DNA of 44,361 nt, from the NCBI GenBank assembly GCA_017625755.1, contig JAGAKG010000069.1:1-44361 (forward strand), given 5' to 3'. Source of the DNA: Clostridia bacterium. Its GTDB lineage: Bacteria > Bacillota > Clostridia > Oscillospirales > CAG-272. This document shows positions 24,945-32,910 of this stretch, in pieces. Every line of letters starts with the position of its first letter. The stretch's first letter is position 1. The notes beneath the pieces are model-generated. The model was not told the origin of the DNA. It saw nothing but the letters and a program-made list of their open reading frames with translations, and searched no databases. Made by a program: the position numbers and the translations under genes.

Positions 24945-26089
24945 TATATTACCTCCGAATATGAGCCGAGATATGAGAAATCGTCACATTCCTGCTCAAG
25001 CTCTGCGAGAAGCTGGGCAAGCTTTGGCGAGTATACCGAGGCTTCAATGTCGAAATAGAACATAAATTCAAAATCTCTGTCGGGCAGAGGTCGGGATTCA
25101 AGCTTGAGAAGATTTATTCCGAGGGCGTTGAAGCGCGCGAGCATCTTATAGAGCGCACCGGGCTTATGCGGTGTGACGAGCATAAGACTGGTACGGTCGG
25201 CACCGGGATATATTTCAAGCTCGTTTGAAATACAGATAAAGCGCGTGTGGTTGTTTCCGTTGTCCTGAATAGCGCCCGCGATAACAGAAAGACCGTACTG
25301 CGAAGCACAGGAGCGAGAGGATATTGACGCGATATCTGTTCGTCCCGACTCGGACACCATACGGGCTGCCTCGGCGGTGTTTCGGACGCGTGTTATCTTC
25401 ACATTCTTGCCGAGCTTCGCGAGAAACTCCGAGCATTGGCTTATAGCCTGCTCGTGAGAGAATATCTCCTTGATATCCTCAAGTCTTGCGCCACGGTTGG
25501 CGAGGAGATTGTGGTCTATCTTTATTCTTACTGAGCGGACTATCTTGAATTTTCTGCTTATCATCAGGTCGTATACCTGCTTGACAGAGCCCGCGGTACT
25601 GTTCTCAATAGGAAGTACGCCGTATTTGCACATTCCCGATTCGATTGCCGAGAACACCTTGTCGAAGCTTGAGAAAAACATTATCGAGGGAGCCTTGAAA
25701 AGTCGCTCTGTGGCGATTTGAGAGTATGCGCCCTCAACTCCCTGACACGCGACGGTTGTCGCCTCGGGAAATATCTTCGGCGTTGTCTGCTCGGCGTTTT
25801 TTATCATTTCGCAAAGCTCTGTCGTCTCTCCGAGTCTTTTATGCTGATAGGAGCGCGAGAGGTCGAGAATCGTGGAATAGAGGGTTCTTGTGTAGTCCTC
25901 AAATTCCTCACCCGAAAGCTCGGCGACCTTAGCGAGCAGAGCGCGCTCGCGGGACGCGTCAAGCACGCGCATATTGTTTTGACGCTTATATTCCGCAACC
26001 TCTGCCGAGATATTCATTCTTTTTTTGAACAGCTCAACAAGCTCGCGGTCTATCTCGTCTATATTATTACGAAGTTCGCTTATGTCCAT
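24944..26089 (-). CDS. pheA: Chorismate mutase-prephenate dehydratase (P-protein)
   Basis: A 381-residue bifunctional enzyme taking chorismate through prephenate to phenylpyruvate. An AroQ-type mutase comes first (about 1-90: LRNNIDEIDRELVELFKKRM, then the VLDASRE region). Prephenate dehydratase follows (about 108-290: VACQGVEGAYSQIA, GVLPIENSTAGSV, NNHTRFICIS with the Thr-Arg-Phe motif), and a C-terminal ACT domain (about 300-375: KPGALYKMLARFN, LLKLESRPLP) for phenylalanine feedback. ATG 26089 is preferred since AAAGGAAGC lies upstream and the mutase domain begins there. Confidence 0.95.
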   Translation of the reverse strand: MDISELRNNIDEIDRELVELFKKRMNISAEVAEYKRQNNMRVLDASRERALLAKVAELSGEEFEDYTRTLYSTILDLSRSYQHKRLGETTELCEMIKNAEQTTPKIFPEATTVACQGVEGAYSQIATERLFKAPSIMFFSSFDKVFSAIESGMCKYGVLPIENSTAGSVKQVYDLMISRKFKIVRSVRIKIDHNLLANRGARLEDIKEIFSHEQAISQCSEFLAKLGKNVKITRVRNTAEAARMVSESGRTDIASISSRSCASQYGLSVIAGAIQDNGNNHTRFICISNELEIYPGADRTSLMLVTPHKPGALYKMLARFNALGINLLKLESRPLPDRDFEFMFYFDIEASVYSPKLAQLLAELEQECDDFSYLGSYSEVI

Positions 26090-26108
26090 TTGTTTAAGCT
26101 TCCTTTCT

Positions 26109-27311
26109 TTATATATCTTTTTTTGCAGATTTATTCTTTTTGCTTCCGAAGCAGAGCAGAGCAATTATAATTATCGGGAAAATCGACGCGAGAATGAAGG
26201 ATATTCTGAGATTATCTCCAAAAAGGCCCGCAATCCAACCTGCCGCGGCAGGACCTATCATACAGCCAAGGTCTCCGCCGAGCGCGAGCAGGGCAAACAT
26301 TTGAACTCCCACGCCCGACATACGCGAGGTGGCGAGACTGTAAGTACCCGGCCACATTACTCCGACCGAGAGCCCGCAGAGCGCGCACCCGACAAGGGAT
26401 AAGACGGGGTGAGGGGAGAGTGCCGCGATAAAATAGGATACCACGCACAATATTGCCGATATGAGTATAAATTTATCAAGATTTATCTTGTCGCTTGCCT
26501 TGGCGTATATCACCCTCGCTATACCCATAAGGAGCGCAAACGCGCAGGGACCGAGAAGGTCACCGAGAGTTTTTGAGATACCGAGTCCCGATTCTGCAAA
26601 GGTAGACGCCCATTGGCTCATAACCATTTCCGCCGCTCCCGCGCATACCATAAGCGTGAAAAAAACGAAAAACAGCCCCGAGACCTTGTGACCGCCATTC
26701 TTTGGTGTATCGGCAGATTTGGCATCGGCTTCGAGCGTGTAAATCGGAACCACACTAAAGGCGAGAGCGCCCGTGGCGGGGATTATTGCCCAGAGGCAGG
26801 AGAGAATTCTCCAATGTCCGATACCGACGAGGTTAAAGAAAAGGGTCGAGAGTAGAACGACTCCAACCTGTCCCCAACAGTAAAATGAGTGAAGCAGGCT
26901 CATAGCGGCGCTTTTATCTCCCGTCGGACAAGCCTCTACGATAGGGCTTATAAGCACCTCGACGATTCCCGCGCCGACCGCCGATGTTACCGTACATATA
27001 AGAAGTCCGATAAAAGGCGTTGGCATTATGTCGGGCAGATAGGCGTATCCCGTGACTCCGAGAACCGCCAGAATATGTCCGATAATTACAGTTGCGCGGG
27101 TGTTCAGCTTCGAGGCGAATTTTGCTTCGAAGGCGTCTGTCAGAAGCTGTACCGAAAAGCTGATAGCTACCAGGGTGCTTATCTTCGTGAGTGTCAGACC
27201 GTATGTGTTAACAAAGGTCAGAAAGAGCAGGGGGGCGTAATTTATCGTGAGTGCCTGTGTCAGATATCCGATATAGCCCGCGATTTTGGTGTGCTTTGCG
27301 TTGAGTGACAT
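26109..27311 (-). CDS. MFS transporter inside the aromatic operon
   Basis: A 400-residue, probably 12-helix major facilitator protein beginning MSLNAKHTKIAGYIGYLTQ. The first half includes FSVQLLTDAFEAKFASK between helices 2 and 3; the second half begins after a hydrophilic loop (about 210-230). It starts one base after the aroC stop (SD-like sequence inside aroC) and ends 19 bases before pheA, so it is co-transcribed with the shikimate genes. The family handles sugars, organic acids and drugs. Position suggests export or uptake of an aromatic amino acid or pathway intermediate, but nothing in the sequence fixes the substrate. Confidence 0.85.
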   Translation of the reverse strand: MSLNAKHTKIAGYIGYLTQALTINYAPLLFLTFVNTYGLTLTKISTLVAISFSVQLLTDAFEAKFASKLNTRATVIIGHILAVLGVTGYAYLPDIMPTPFIGLLICTVTSAVGAGIVEVLISPIVEACPTGDKSAAMSLLHSFYCWGQVGVVLLSTLFFNLVGIGHWRILSCLWAIIPATGALAFSVVPIYTLEADAKSADTPKNGGHKVSGLFFVFFTLMVCAGAAEMVMSQWASTFAESGLGISKTLGDLLGPCAFALLMGIARVIYAKASDKINLDKFILISAILCVVSYFIAALSPHPVLSLVGCALCGLSVGVMWPGTYSLATSRMSGVGVQMFALLALGGDLGCMIGPAAAGWIAGLFGDNLRISFILASIFPIIIIALLCFGSKKNKSAKKDI

Positions 27312-27312
27312 A

Positions 27313-28401
27313 TCAGCTCTCACTATCAAGCAGCATATCTGTAAGGGCGATAGCCGTTGCCGCCTCGAATACGGGCACGGCTCTGATGACGACACAGGGG
27401 TCGTGTCTGCCCTTGATAGACAGACGGCAGTTCGTCATAGAATTCATATCTACGCTGTCTTGCTCCTTGTATATTGACGGGGTAGGCTTCATAGCCGCTC
27501 GGAATATCAGAGGCATTCCGCTTGACATTCCGCCGAGTATTCCGCCCGCGTTGTTTGTTTTCGTGTATATTTTGCTTCCGTCGGTATAGAATCCGTCGTT
27601 GTTTTCGGAGCCGCGGAGATGAGCGCACTCAAATCCGTTTCCGAATTCTATTCCCTTTACGGCGGGGATACCGAATACGATAGCCGATATTCTGCCCTCG
27701 ACGCCGTCAAACATATGCTCGCCGAGTCCCGCGGGAAGTCCTGTGGCTGCGACCTCGACTATCCCGCCGACAGAGTCGCCGTCAAGCCTTGCCGCCTCTA
27801 TCACCTCGCGCATACGCGCGCCCGCGTCCGCGTTAAGGACCGGAAAATCCGAGCGAGAGGGGAGAGCAAGGATATCGTCAGATATGCTTACCATATCAAA
27901 GGGGGTGTCGTACACATCGCCCACGCAATAAACATGAGCGCCTATATGTATGCCCCTCGACGCGAGATATTGCAGGCATATTCCGCCCACGATGCACATA
28001 GGAGCTGTGAGTCTGCCCGAGAAATGTCCGCCACCGCGCAGGTCGACCGACTCGCCGTATTTCATTCTTGCCGCAAAATCGGCGTGAGAGGGACGGGGAA
28101 TAAAGGCGAGATTCGAGTAGTCCGCCGAGTGTTGATTTGTGTTGTATATCACCGCGTGGAGCTTCTCTCCGTTCAGTGCGCCGTTCTCGTCAAGACCGTC
28201 CAGAAATACGGGCTTGTCGGGCTCGCGACGCTTTGTTGAATAGGCGTTCTGCCCTGGCGCACGACGCTTCATAAAGGCTTCAAGCGCTTCGGTGTCGGGG
28301 ACGAATCCGCGGGGAAGTCCCTCGCAAAAAACGCCTATCTCGCTATCGTGCGAGCCGCCGTATATAGTTATTTTTAAATTTTTTCCGTAGGTTGTTGACA
28401 T
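27313..28401 (-). CDS. aroC: Chorismate synthase
   Basis: A 362-residue FMN-dependent enzyme making chorismate from EPSP, the seventh step. Family signatures: TYGKNLKITIYGGSHDSEIG at the N-terminus, RRAPGQNAYSTKRREPD near 47, HADFAARMKYG near 106, RGGGHFSGRLTAP near 121, and GGILGGMSSGMPLIFRAAMKPTPS near 285. The His and Arg residues used in catalysis and binding are present. It starts one base after the aroA stop. All proteins known in this family need reduced FMN; whether a separate reductase serves it is not visible here. Confidence 0.96.
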   Translation of the reverse strand: MSTTYGKNLKITIYGGSHDSEIGVFCEGLPRGFVPDTEALEAFMKRRAPGQNAYSTKRREPDKPVFLDGLDENGALNGEKLHAVIYNTNQHSADYSNLAFIPRPSHADFAARMKYGESVDLRGGGHFSGRLTAPMCIVGGICLQYLASRGIHIGAHVYCVGDVYDTPFDMVSISDDILALPSRSDFPVLNADAGARMREVIEAARLDGDSVGGIVEVAATGLPAGLGEHMFDGVEGRISAIVFGIPAVKGIEFGNGFECAHLRGSENNDGFYTDGSKIYTKTNNAGGILGGMSSGMPLIFRAAMKPTPSIYKEQDSVDMNSMTNCRLSIKGRHDPCVVIRAVPVFEAATAIALTDMLLDSES

Positions 28402-28402
28402 A

Positions 28403-29671
28403 TCAAGCTTCCTTTGTCAAATTAATTGAGAGTGATGCGAAATCGTCCCAGAAGGTGGGGTAGGATTTTGCCGCCGCTTCCGCTGAGATAACCGTTACAT
28501 CGCTTTGACACAGTATCGACGCAACCGCCGCGCTCATCGCTATTCTGTGGTCGCCATATGAGGATACCTCACCGCCTGTAAGCGGCTTTCCTCCGTTTAT
28601 GATAAGACCGTCGTCTGTCTTTTCTATGTCCGCGCCGAGAGCCAGGAGCATATCTGTGACGGTCGAGAGGCGATCGCTCTCCTTGATTTTGAGTCTTGCC
28701 GCTCCGCGTATAACCGTCTGCCCCTTTGCTGCCGCGGCTGTGACGGCTATTACGGGAACGAGGTCGGGGATATTGCTCGCGTCTATATCTATGCCGCAAA
28801 GCTCGCCGCCGCGCACCGTGAAGCAATCGCCCTTGCGGCGTACATCAGCGCCAAATCTTACGAGTGTTTCTATAATTCCTCTGTCGCCCTGCGTCGATTC
28901 GGAGTCAAGCGCGTAGACGCTGACCTTTCCGCGCGGAGATATCGCGCCCGCGCAGAGCGCAAAGGCGGCGTTTGACCAGTCTCCCTCGACGGTGAGCCTT
29001 TCGGGAGAGGTCAGCTTTTTTCTGCCTGTTACAGAAAAGCCGTATTCAGTTCTCTCGGGCTCCGCGTCAAATTCATAGAGCGCGTCGAGAGTCATATTTA
29101 TGTAGGGAGCCGATTCGGTCTTTCCCTCGATTATTATTTTGCTTTCGCCCTCTGTTATTGAGAGCGCGAAAAGCAGTCCGCTTATAAACTGTGAGGATAC
29201 ATCTCCCCTGATTTTATATTCTCCCGCCTCTATTTTACCATTGAGCGTGAGGGGATTTGAGCCTGCGGCTGAAAATTCTATTCCGTGGCTCTCCAGCTCC
29301 TCGCGCAGAGGGGAGAGGGGGCGTTCGGGAAGTCTGCCTGACATAGTAAAGGAGGCTCCGCAGCCGAGCGCGGCTACCACAGGGACGAGAAAGCGCATAG
29401 TCGAGCCGCTCTCTCCGCAGTCAAGCACGGCGTTCTGTCTGACATTTCTTATTGGAAGAACGATAAAGCTCGTTCCGCGTCGGGTGATCTTTGCGCCGAG
29501 GGCGTTAAGGCATCGCACGGTTGCCGAGATATCGTCGTTTATCTCCTCGCAGACAAGCTCTGTCGCTTTATCTGCAAAGGCGGCGCATATAAGCAATCTG
29601 TGGGCTGCCGATTTTGAAGCGATAGCCTTTATCTTTCCCGTGGGAACAGAGGGGGATATTCTCACATTCAT
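28403..29671 (-). CDS. aroA: 3-phosphoshikimate 1-carboxyvinyltransferase (EPSP synthase)
   Basis: A 422-residue EPSP synthase for the sixth step. Landmarks: PTGKIKAIASKSAAHRLLI near residue 10 (substrate Lys/Ser), CGESGSTMRFLVPV near 84 where PEP and glyphosate bind, SSQFISGLLFAL near 159, EGDWSNAAFALCAGA near 225, and KIKESDRLSTV near 328 with the Glu-Asp-Arg trio. It overlaps the aroB stop by four bases (ATGA). The SGSTMRFL loop differs from the classical NAGTAMR form of class I enzymes; I cannot predict glyphosate response from this. Confidence 0.95.
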   Translation of the reverse strand: MNVRISPSVPTGKIKAIASKSAAHRLLICAAFADKATELVCEEINDDISATVRCLNALGAKITRRGTSFIVLPIRNVRQNAVLDCGESGSTMRFLVPVVAALGCGASFTMSGRLPERPLSPLREELESHGIEFSAAGSNPLTLNGKIEAGEYKIRGDVSSQFISGLLFALSITEGESKIIIEGKTESAPYINMTLDALYEFDAEPERTEYGFSVTGRKKLTSPERLTVEGDWSNAAFALCAGAISPRGKVSVYALDSESTQGDRGIIETLVRFGADVRRKGDCFTVRGGELCGIDIDASNIPDLVPVIAVTAAAAKGQTVIRGAARLKIKESDRLSTVTDMLLALGADIEKTDDGLIINGGKPLTGGEVSSYGDHRIAMSAAVASILCQSDVTVISAEAAAKSYPTFWDDFASLSINLTKEA

Positions 29672-30723
29672 TCTTTAAGTCCTCTTTCAAAAAAATCCTT
29701 CAATTCGTTTACATTTATCTTATAGAGTCTGCTGTCGCCAATCGAGTAGGGAACGACGAGCGATATAGTGTCGCCGAAGCGTTTTTTATCTCCGAGCGCC
29801 GTGCCTACAAGCTCGTCCGCACCGTACGGGCATCTTGTGGGAAGCGATGCGCTCTCGAGCATTTCCACGACCTCACCGAGGTCATTCTCTGGGCAGAGTC
29901 CCATAGATACCGCCGCGCGTGTGACTATCGCCATTCCCATAGCCACGGCACTTCCGTGCGAGATGCCGAATTCCGAGCGAGCCTCTATGGCGTGTCCTAC
30001 CGTGTGACCGAGATTGAGGAGCTGTCTCATTCCCGTGTCGAATTCGTCAGCAGCTACGATACGACTCTTGTTAAGCACGCACGCCGCGATTACTTCCTCA
30101 AGATTATTTCTGATTCCGCTCTTGAGTAGCTCAAAGAGAGGACGGTCGTTTATAATTCCGTATTTTATTACCTCGGCGCACCCGTCTGAGAATATTTCGG
30201 GGGGGAGTGTGTCGAGGGTTTTATAGTCGCAGATAACGAGCGAGGGCTGATGGAATGCGCCCGCAAGATTTTTACCCGCCACGAGGTCTACCGCTGTCTT
30301 TCCTCCGACAGATGAGTCTACCGCCGCCAGAAGTGTTGTGGGGAGCTGAATGAACTTTATACCGCGCAGATATACCGCCGCGGCAAAGCCCGCAAGGTCG
30401 CCGACGACTCCTCCGCCAAGCGCGAAGATGCAGTCGCTGCGTGTCAGCTTGTTCTCAGCCAGAAACTCAAGCAGGTTTATAAGTGAGGTTGTGCTTTTTG
30501 AGGCTTCTCCGTGGGGTATGACGAATTTTACCACGCGAAATCCGCTATCCAAAAGCGACTTTTCAAGTGTTTTCGAGTATAGCGCGTCTACGGTATCGTC
30601 CGTGACGATACACGCTGAGCAGGCTCCGCAGACGGGTAGGGAAAGCTCTCCCGCGCGGGGCAGGATACCGCCGTCTATTATAACATCATATTCAACAGAT
30701 GCTTTTACTCTTATCGTTCTCAT
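29668..30723 (-). CDS. aroB: 3-dehydroquinate synthase
   Basis: A 351-residue NAD- and metal-dependent enzyme for the second step, turning DAHP into 3-dehydroquinate. Visible motifs: GEASKS near 71, ALGGGVVGDLAGFAAAVYLRG near 102 (NAD loop), QLPTTLLAAVDSSVGGKTAVD near 127, EVIKYG near 185 (metal Glu), and the metal histidines in NLGHTVGHAIE and ISHG. AAAGGAATTTTT precedes the ATG. It lies between tyrA and aroA in the operon. Confidence 0.96.
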   Translation of the reverse strand: MRTIRVKASVEYDVIIDGGILPRAGELSLPVCGACSACIVTDDTVDALYSKTLEKSLLDSGFRVVKFVIPHGEASKSTTSLINLLEFLAENKLTRSDCIFALGGGVVGDLAGFAAAVYLRGIKFIQLPTTLLAAVDSSVGGKTAVDLVAGKNLAGAFHQPSLVICDYKTLDTLPPEIFSDGCAEVIKYGIINDRPLFELLKSGIRNNLEEVIAACVLNKSRIVAADEFDTGMRQLLNLGHTVGHAIEARSEFGISHGSAVAMGMAIVTRAAVSMGLCPENDLGEVVEMLESASLPTRCPYGADELVGTALGDKKRFGDTISLVVPYSIGDSRLYKINVNELKDFFERGLKE

Positions 30724-30738
30724 AAAAATTCCTTTCGC

Positions 30739-31569
30739 TTATCCGTCGACCTTTTCCTTTGCCAGTCTTCCGTCGCGCAGAAGTTGTATAAGTCTTTCCT
30801 TGTCGTCACTCTCGATTGCCTCTCTGTACTCGACGAGAGAGGATATTATACTGTCTATCTCAAAGAGCAGAGGTTCTTTGTTCTCCAAAAACAGCTCGCT
30901 CCACATATATTCGTTGAGCCACGCCACGCGGGTCATATCCTTGTAGCTTCCCGCCGAAAAGCCCTTGTGATTCTGAGCCGTGGGGCTTTTTACATAGGCG
31001 TTTGAAACTATATGCGCGAGCTGAGAGGTGAAGGCTATCATTCTGTCGTGCTCCTCTGCCGTGGTTACGGTTATCCTGCCGAACATCGCGGGGGAGAGAA
31101 GCTGTTTTATATTGTCGAGAAAATATATATCGTCGTATTTCGGGGGAACTATCACCATCGGCGCGTTTTTAAAAAGAGTTTCCTTTGAGTATTTTATTCC
31201 CGAATACTGTGTACCCGCCATCGGGTGTCCGCCGACAAATGTAAATCCGTAGCGCTCGGCGAGGGCAAAGCCTACCTCGCATATTAGCTTTTTCGTGCCG
31301 CAGAGGTCTATGACTACGGTATTGCCTGATACTACGGGAGCGATTTCCTCAAGATATTTTATTGCCGCCTCGGGATAGAGCGCGACGAAGATGAGGTCGC
31401 ACTCGGGGATAGTTTTTTCGTCGAGCTTACCGTGAGTGATACCTGCCAGAGCCGCGTATCCGAGAGAAGCCTCGTTTGTGTCAAAGCCGTATACCGTGTG
31501 TCCCGCCGCGGCGTACGCCTTTGCCATAGAGCCGCCGATAAGTCCGAGTCCGCATATTCCTACTTTCAT
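30739..31569 (-). CDS. tyrA: Prephenate dehydrogenase
   Basis: A 276-residue NAD(P)-dependent enzyme converting prephenate to 4-hydroxyphenylpyruvate for tyrosine. The nucleotide-binding motif GLGLIGGSMAKAYAAAGHTVYGFD starts at residue 6. VGGHPMAGTQYSG near 118 carries the catalytic His and substrate residues, and AFTSQLAHIVSNA near 173 is the expected second block. It ends without an ACT domain, so feedback by tyrosine must act elsewhere or not at all. The start lies one base after the DAHP synthase stop. Confidence 0.94.
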   Translation of the reverse strand: MKVGICGLGLIGGSMAKAYAAAGHTVYGFDTNEASLGYAALAGITHGKLDEKTIPECDLIFVALYPEAAIKYLEEIAPVVSGNTVVIDLCGTKKLICEVGFALAERYGFTFVGGHPMAGTQYSGIKYSKETLFKNAPMVIVPPKYDDIYFLDNIKQLLSPAMFGRITVTTAEEHDRMIAFTSQLAHIVSNAYVKSPTAQNHKGFSAGSYKDMTRVAWLNEYMWSELFLENKEPLLFEIDSIISSLVEYREAIESDDKERLIQLLRDGRLAKEKVDG

Positions 31570-31570
31570 A

Positions 31571-32578
31571 TTAAAGCTCCTTAATTGCCGCGAGGACCTT
31601 GTTTACCGCTCTTGTAACATCTGCGAACGCGTCGGGTGTGAGCGACTGCGCTCCGTCGCAAAGCGCGTGCTGAGGGTCGTTGTGTACCTCTATCATAAGT
31701 CCGTCAGCTCCGCCTGCCGCTGCCGCGAGAGCCATAGGCTTAACGAGTCTTGAAGCGCCCGTTGCGTGCGAGGGATCTATGATAACGGGCAGGTGAGAAA
31801 GCTCGTGAAGCAGCGGAATTGCCGAGAGGTCAAGGGTATTTCTCGTGTATGTCTCAAAGGTTCTGATTCCTCTCTCGCAGAGAATTACATTTTCGTTGCC
31901 GCCTGCCATTATGTATTCAGCCGACATAAGAAGCTCTTTGAGTGTATTCGCAAGTCCTCTCTTGAGCAAAATCGGCTTGTTGGTCTTGCCAAGCTCCTTG
32001 AGAAGCTCAAAGTTCTGCATATTTCTCGCGCCTACCTGAATGACATCGACATCGTCGAACATATCAAGGTGATTTGCGTTCATTATCTCGGTAACTATCG
32101 GAAGTCCCGTTTCCTTTTTCGCCTTTACGAGAATTTCAATTCCATCGGCTTTGAGACCCTGAAAATCGTATGGCGAGGTACGGGGCTTGAAGGCTCCGCC
32201 GCGAAGCATGGTAGCTCCCGCCGCCTTGACGGCTCGGGCTATCTCCATAACCTGCTCCTCGCTCTCAACAGAGCAGGGACCTGCGATAAATGTGAATATA
32301 TCTCCGCCACAGGAGGTATTGCCCACCTTTATTACGCTGTCGTCGGGGTGAAATTTTCTGTTTGCGCTCTTGAAGGGTTCGCTGATCCTCTTTACCGACT
32401 CAACTATCTCAAGGCTTCCGAGAAGCTCCTCGTCTATCTTGCTGGTGTCGCCAACCAGTCCTACAATCGTGTGTGTGCTACCTCTTGAGAGGTGAACATC
32501 AAGTCCCTGGGCTCTTAGCCAAGAGGAAAGATTTTCAATCTGCGCGTCTGTTGTTCCTTTTTTAATTACAGCAATCAT
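31571..32578 (-). CDS. aroF: DAHP synthase, type I-beta with N-terminal regulatory domain
   Basis: A 335-residue 3-deoxy-7-phosphoheptulonate synthase, the entry step joining PEP and erythrose 4-phosphate. Residues 1-70 form a ferredoxin-like domain (MIAVIKKGTTDAQIENL), as in the Thermotoga enzyme, where it mediates Phe/Tyr feedback. The barrel follows: IAGPCSVES near 95, RGGAFKPRTSPYDFQG near 122, QVGARNMQN near 176, LLKRG near 199, and IDPSHATG near 263 with metal and substrate residues. AAGGAGAAAAAACA precedes the ATG. It is the first structural gene after the attenuator-like leader. The symbol aroF is used loosely for this family. Confidence 0.95.
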   Translation of the reverse strand: MIAVIKKGTTDAQIENLSSWLRAQGLDVHLSRGSTHTIVGLVGDTSKIDEELLGSLEIVESVKRISEPFKSANRKFHPDDSVIKVGNTSCGGDIFTFIAGPCSVESEEQVMEIARAVKAAGATMLRGGAFKPRTSPYDFQGLKADGIEILVKAKKETGLPIVTEIMNANHLDMFDDVDVIQVGARNMQNFELLKELGKTNKPILLKRGLANTLKELLMSAEYIMAGGNENVILCERGIRTFETYTRNTLDLSAIPLLHELSHLPVIIDPSHATGASRLVKPMALAAAAGGADGLMIEVHNDPQHALCDGAQSLTPDAFADVTRAVNKVLAAIKEL

Positions 32579-32644
32579 TGTTTTTTCTCCTTGAAAAATA
32601 AAATTTAATTACAGCGATGACTGATCGACCGCAGGACTATTAAT

Positions 32645-32691
32645 CAAAAAATGAAGCCCCGCGGTGTTTTTCACCGGAAAGGCTTCATTTT
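32645..32691 (-). terminator. Attenuator terminator in the aromatic operon leader
   Basis: On the minus strand AAAATGAAGCC (32691-32681) pairs with GGCTTCATTTT, and an inner stem CGGTG-AAAAA-CACCG sits on top. The TTTTTTG run reaches about 32645. It lies between the leader ORF and the DAHP synthase gene, so it would stop transcription before the operon. Confidence 0.9.
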
Positions 32692-32774
32692 GCTTTTCTT
32701 TATAGAAAACAGATGAAACGAAAATCCGCAACAAAAAGCACCTTTATTTTATCTGTTAAAATAAAAATAAAGGT
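32675..32774 (-). promoter_or_regulatory. Competing hairpins of the putative attenuator
   Basis: Three alternative pairings can be traced on the minus strand. ACCTTTATTTT (32774-32764, inside the Tyr/Phe codons) pairs with AAAATAAAGGT (32750-32740). AACAGATAAAAT (32757-32746, end of the leader ORF) pairs with GTTTCATCTGTT (32719-32708) at 11 of 12 positions. GTTTCAT (32719-32713) pairs with ATGAAGC (32688-32682), which is the 5' arm of the terminator; CGGA/TCCG and TTTTCT/AGAAAA add to this stem. The last pairing would be an antiterminator and the second would oppose it. Confidence 0.6.
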
Positions 32775-32808
32775 AATAAAACTTGTTTACGAATACCATA
32801 GAATTCAT
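32749..32808 (-). CDS. Phe/Tyr-rich leader peptide of the aromatic operon
   Basis: This 19-codon ORF encodes MNSMVFVNKFYYLYFYFNR and ends in TAA. Eight of 19 residues are Phe or Tyr, with FYYLYFYF in one run; there is no Trp, matching an operon with Phe and Tyr but no Trp branch genes. AGAGGAG lies 10 nt before the ATG. The ORF begins about 30 nt after the predicted transcription start and is followed by competing hairpins and a terminator. This is the textbook layout of ribosome-mediated attenuation, as in the pheA leader of enteric bacteria. It reads as a regulatory peptide with no further role. Confidence 0.85.
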   Translation of the reverse strand: MNSMVFVNKFYYLYFYFNR

Positions 32809-32841
32809 CTCGGTCAAGCTCCTCTGATTTTTTATAAACAC

Positions 32842-32870
32842 AGTTTATCACCGAAATTCTTATTTGTCAA
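32842..32870 (-). promoter_or_regulatory. Promoter of the aromatic amino acid operon
   Basis: On the minus strand TTGACA (32870-32865), 17 bp and TAAACT (32847-32842) with an extended TGA. The leader to the first structural gene is about 257 nt. Confidence 0.85.
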
Positions 32871-32910
32871 GGGCTTTTGTTAAAAAAATTACTCAAATTC
32901 GCGTAAAAAT

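Noticed and set aside
23907..25058. Long open frame opposite aroE-aroK and pheA (383 codons)
   Set aside because: It lies across two certain genes; the open frame reflects codon bias of the other strand.
32645..32840. T-box riboswitch upstream of the DAHP synthase gene
   Set aside because: ACACCGCGG in the terminator resembles part of a T-box, but the AGGGTGG core and a specifier-type stem are not visible, and a coding leader explains the region better.
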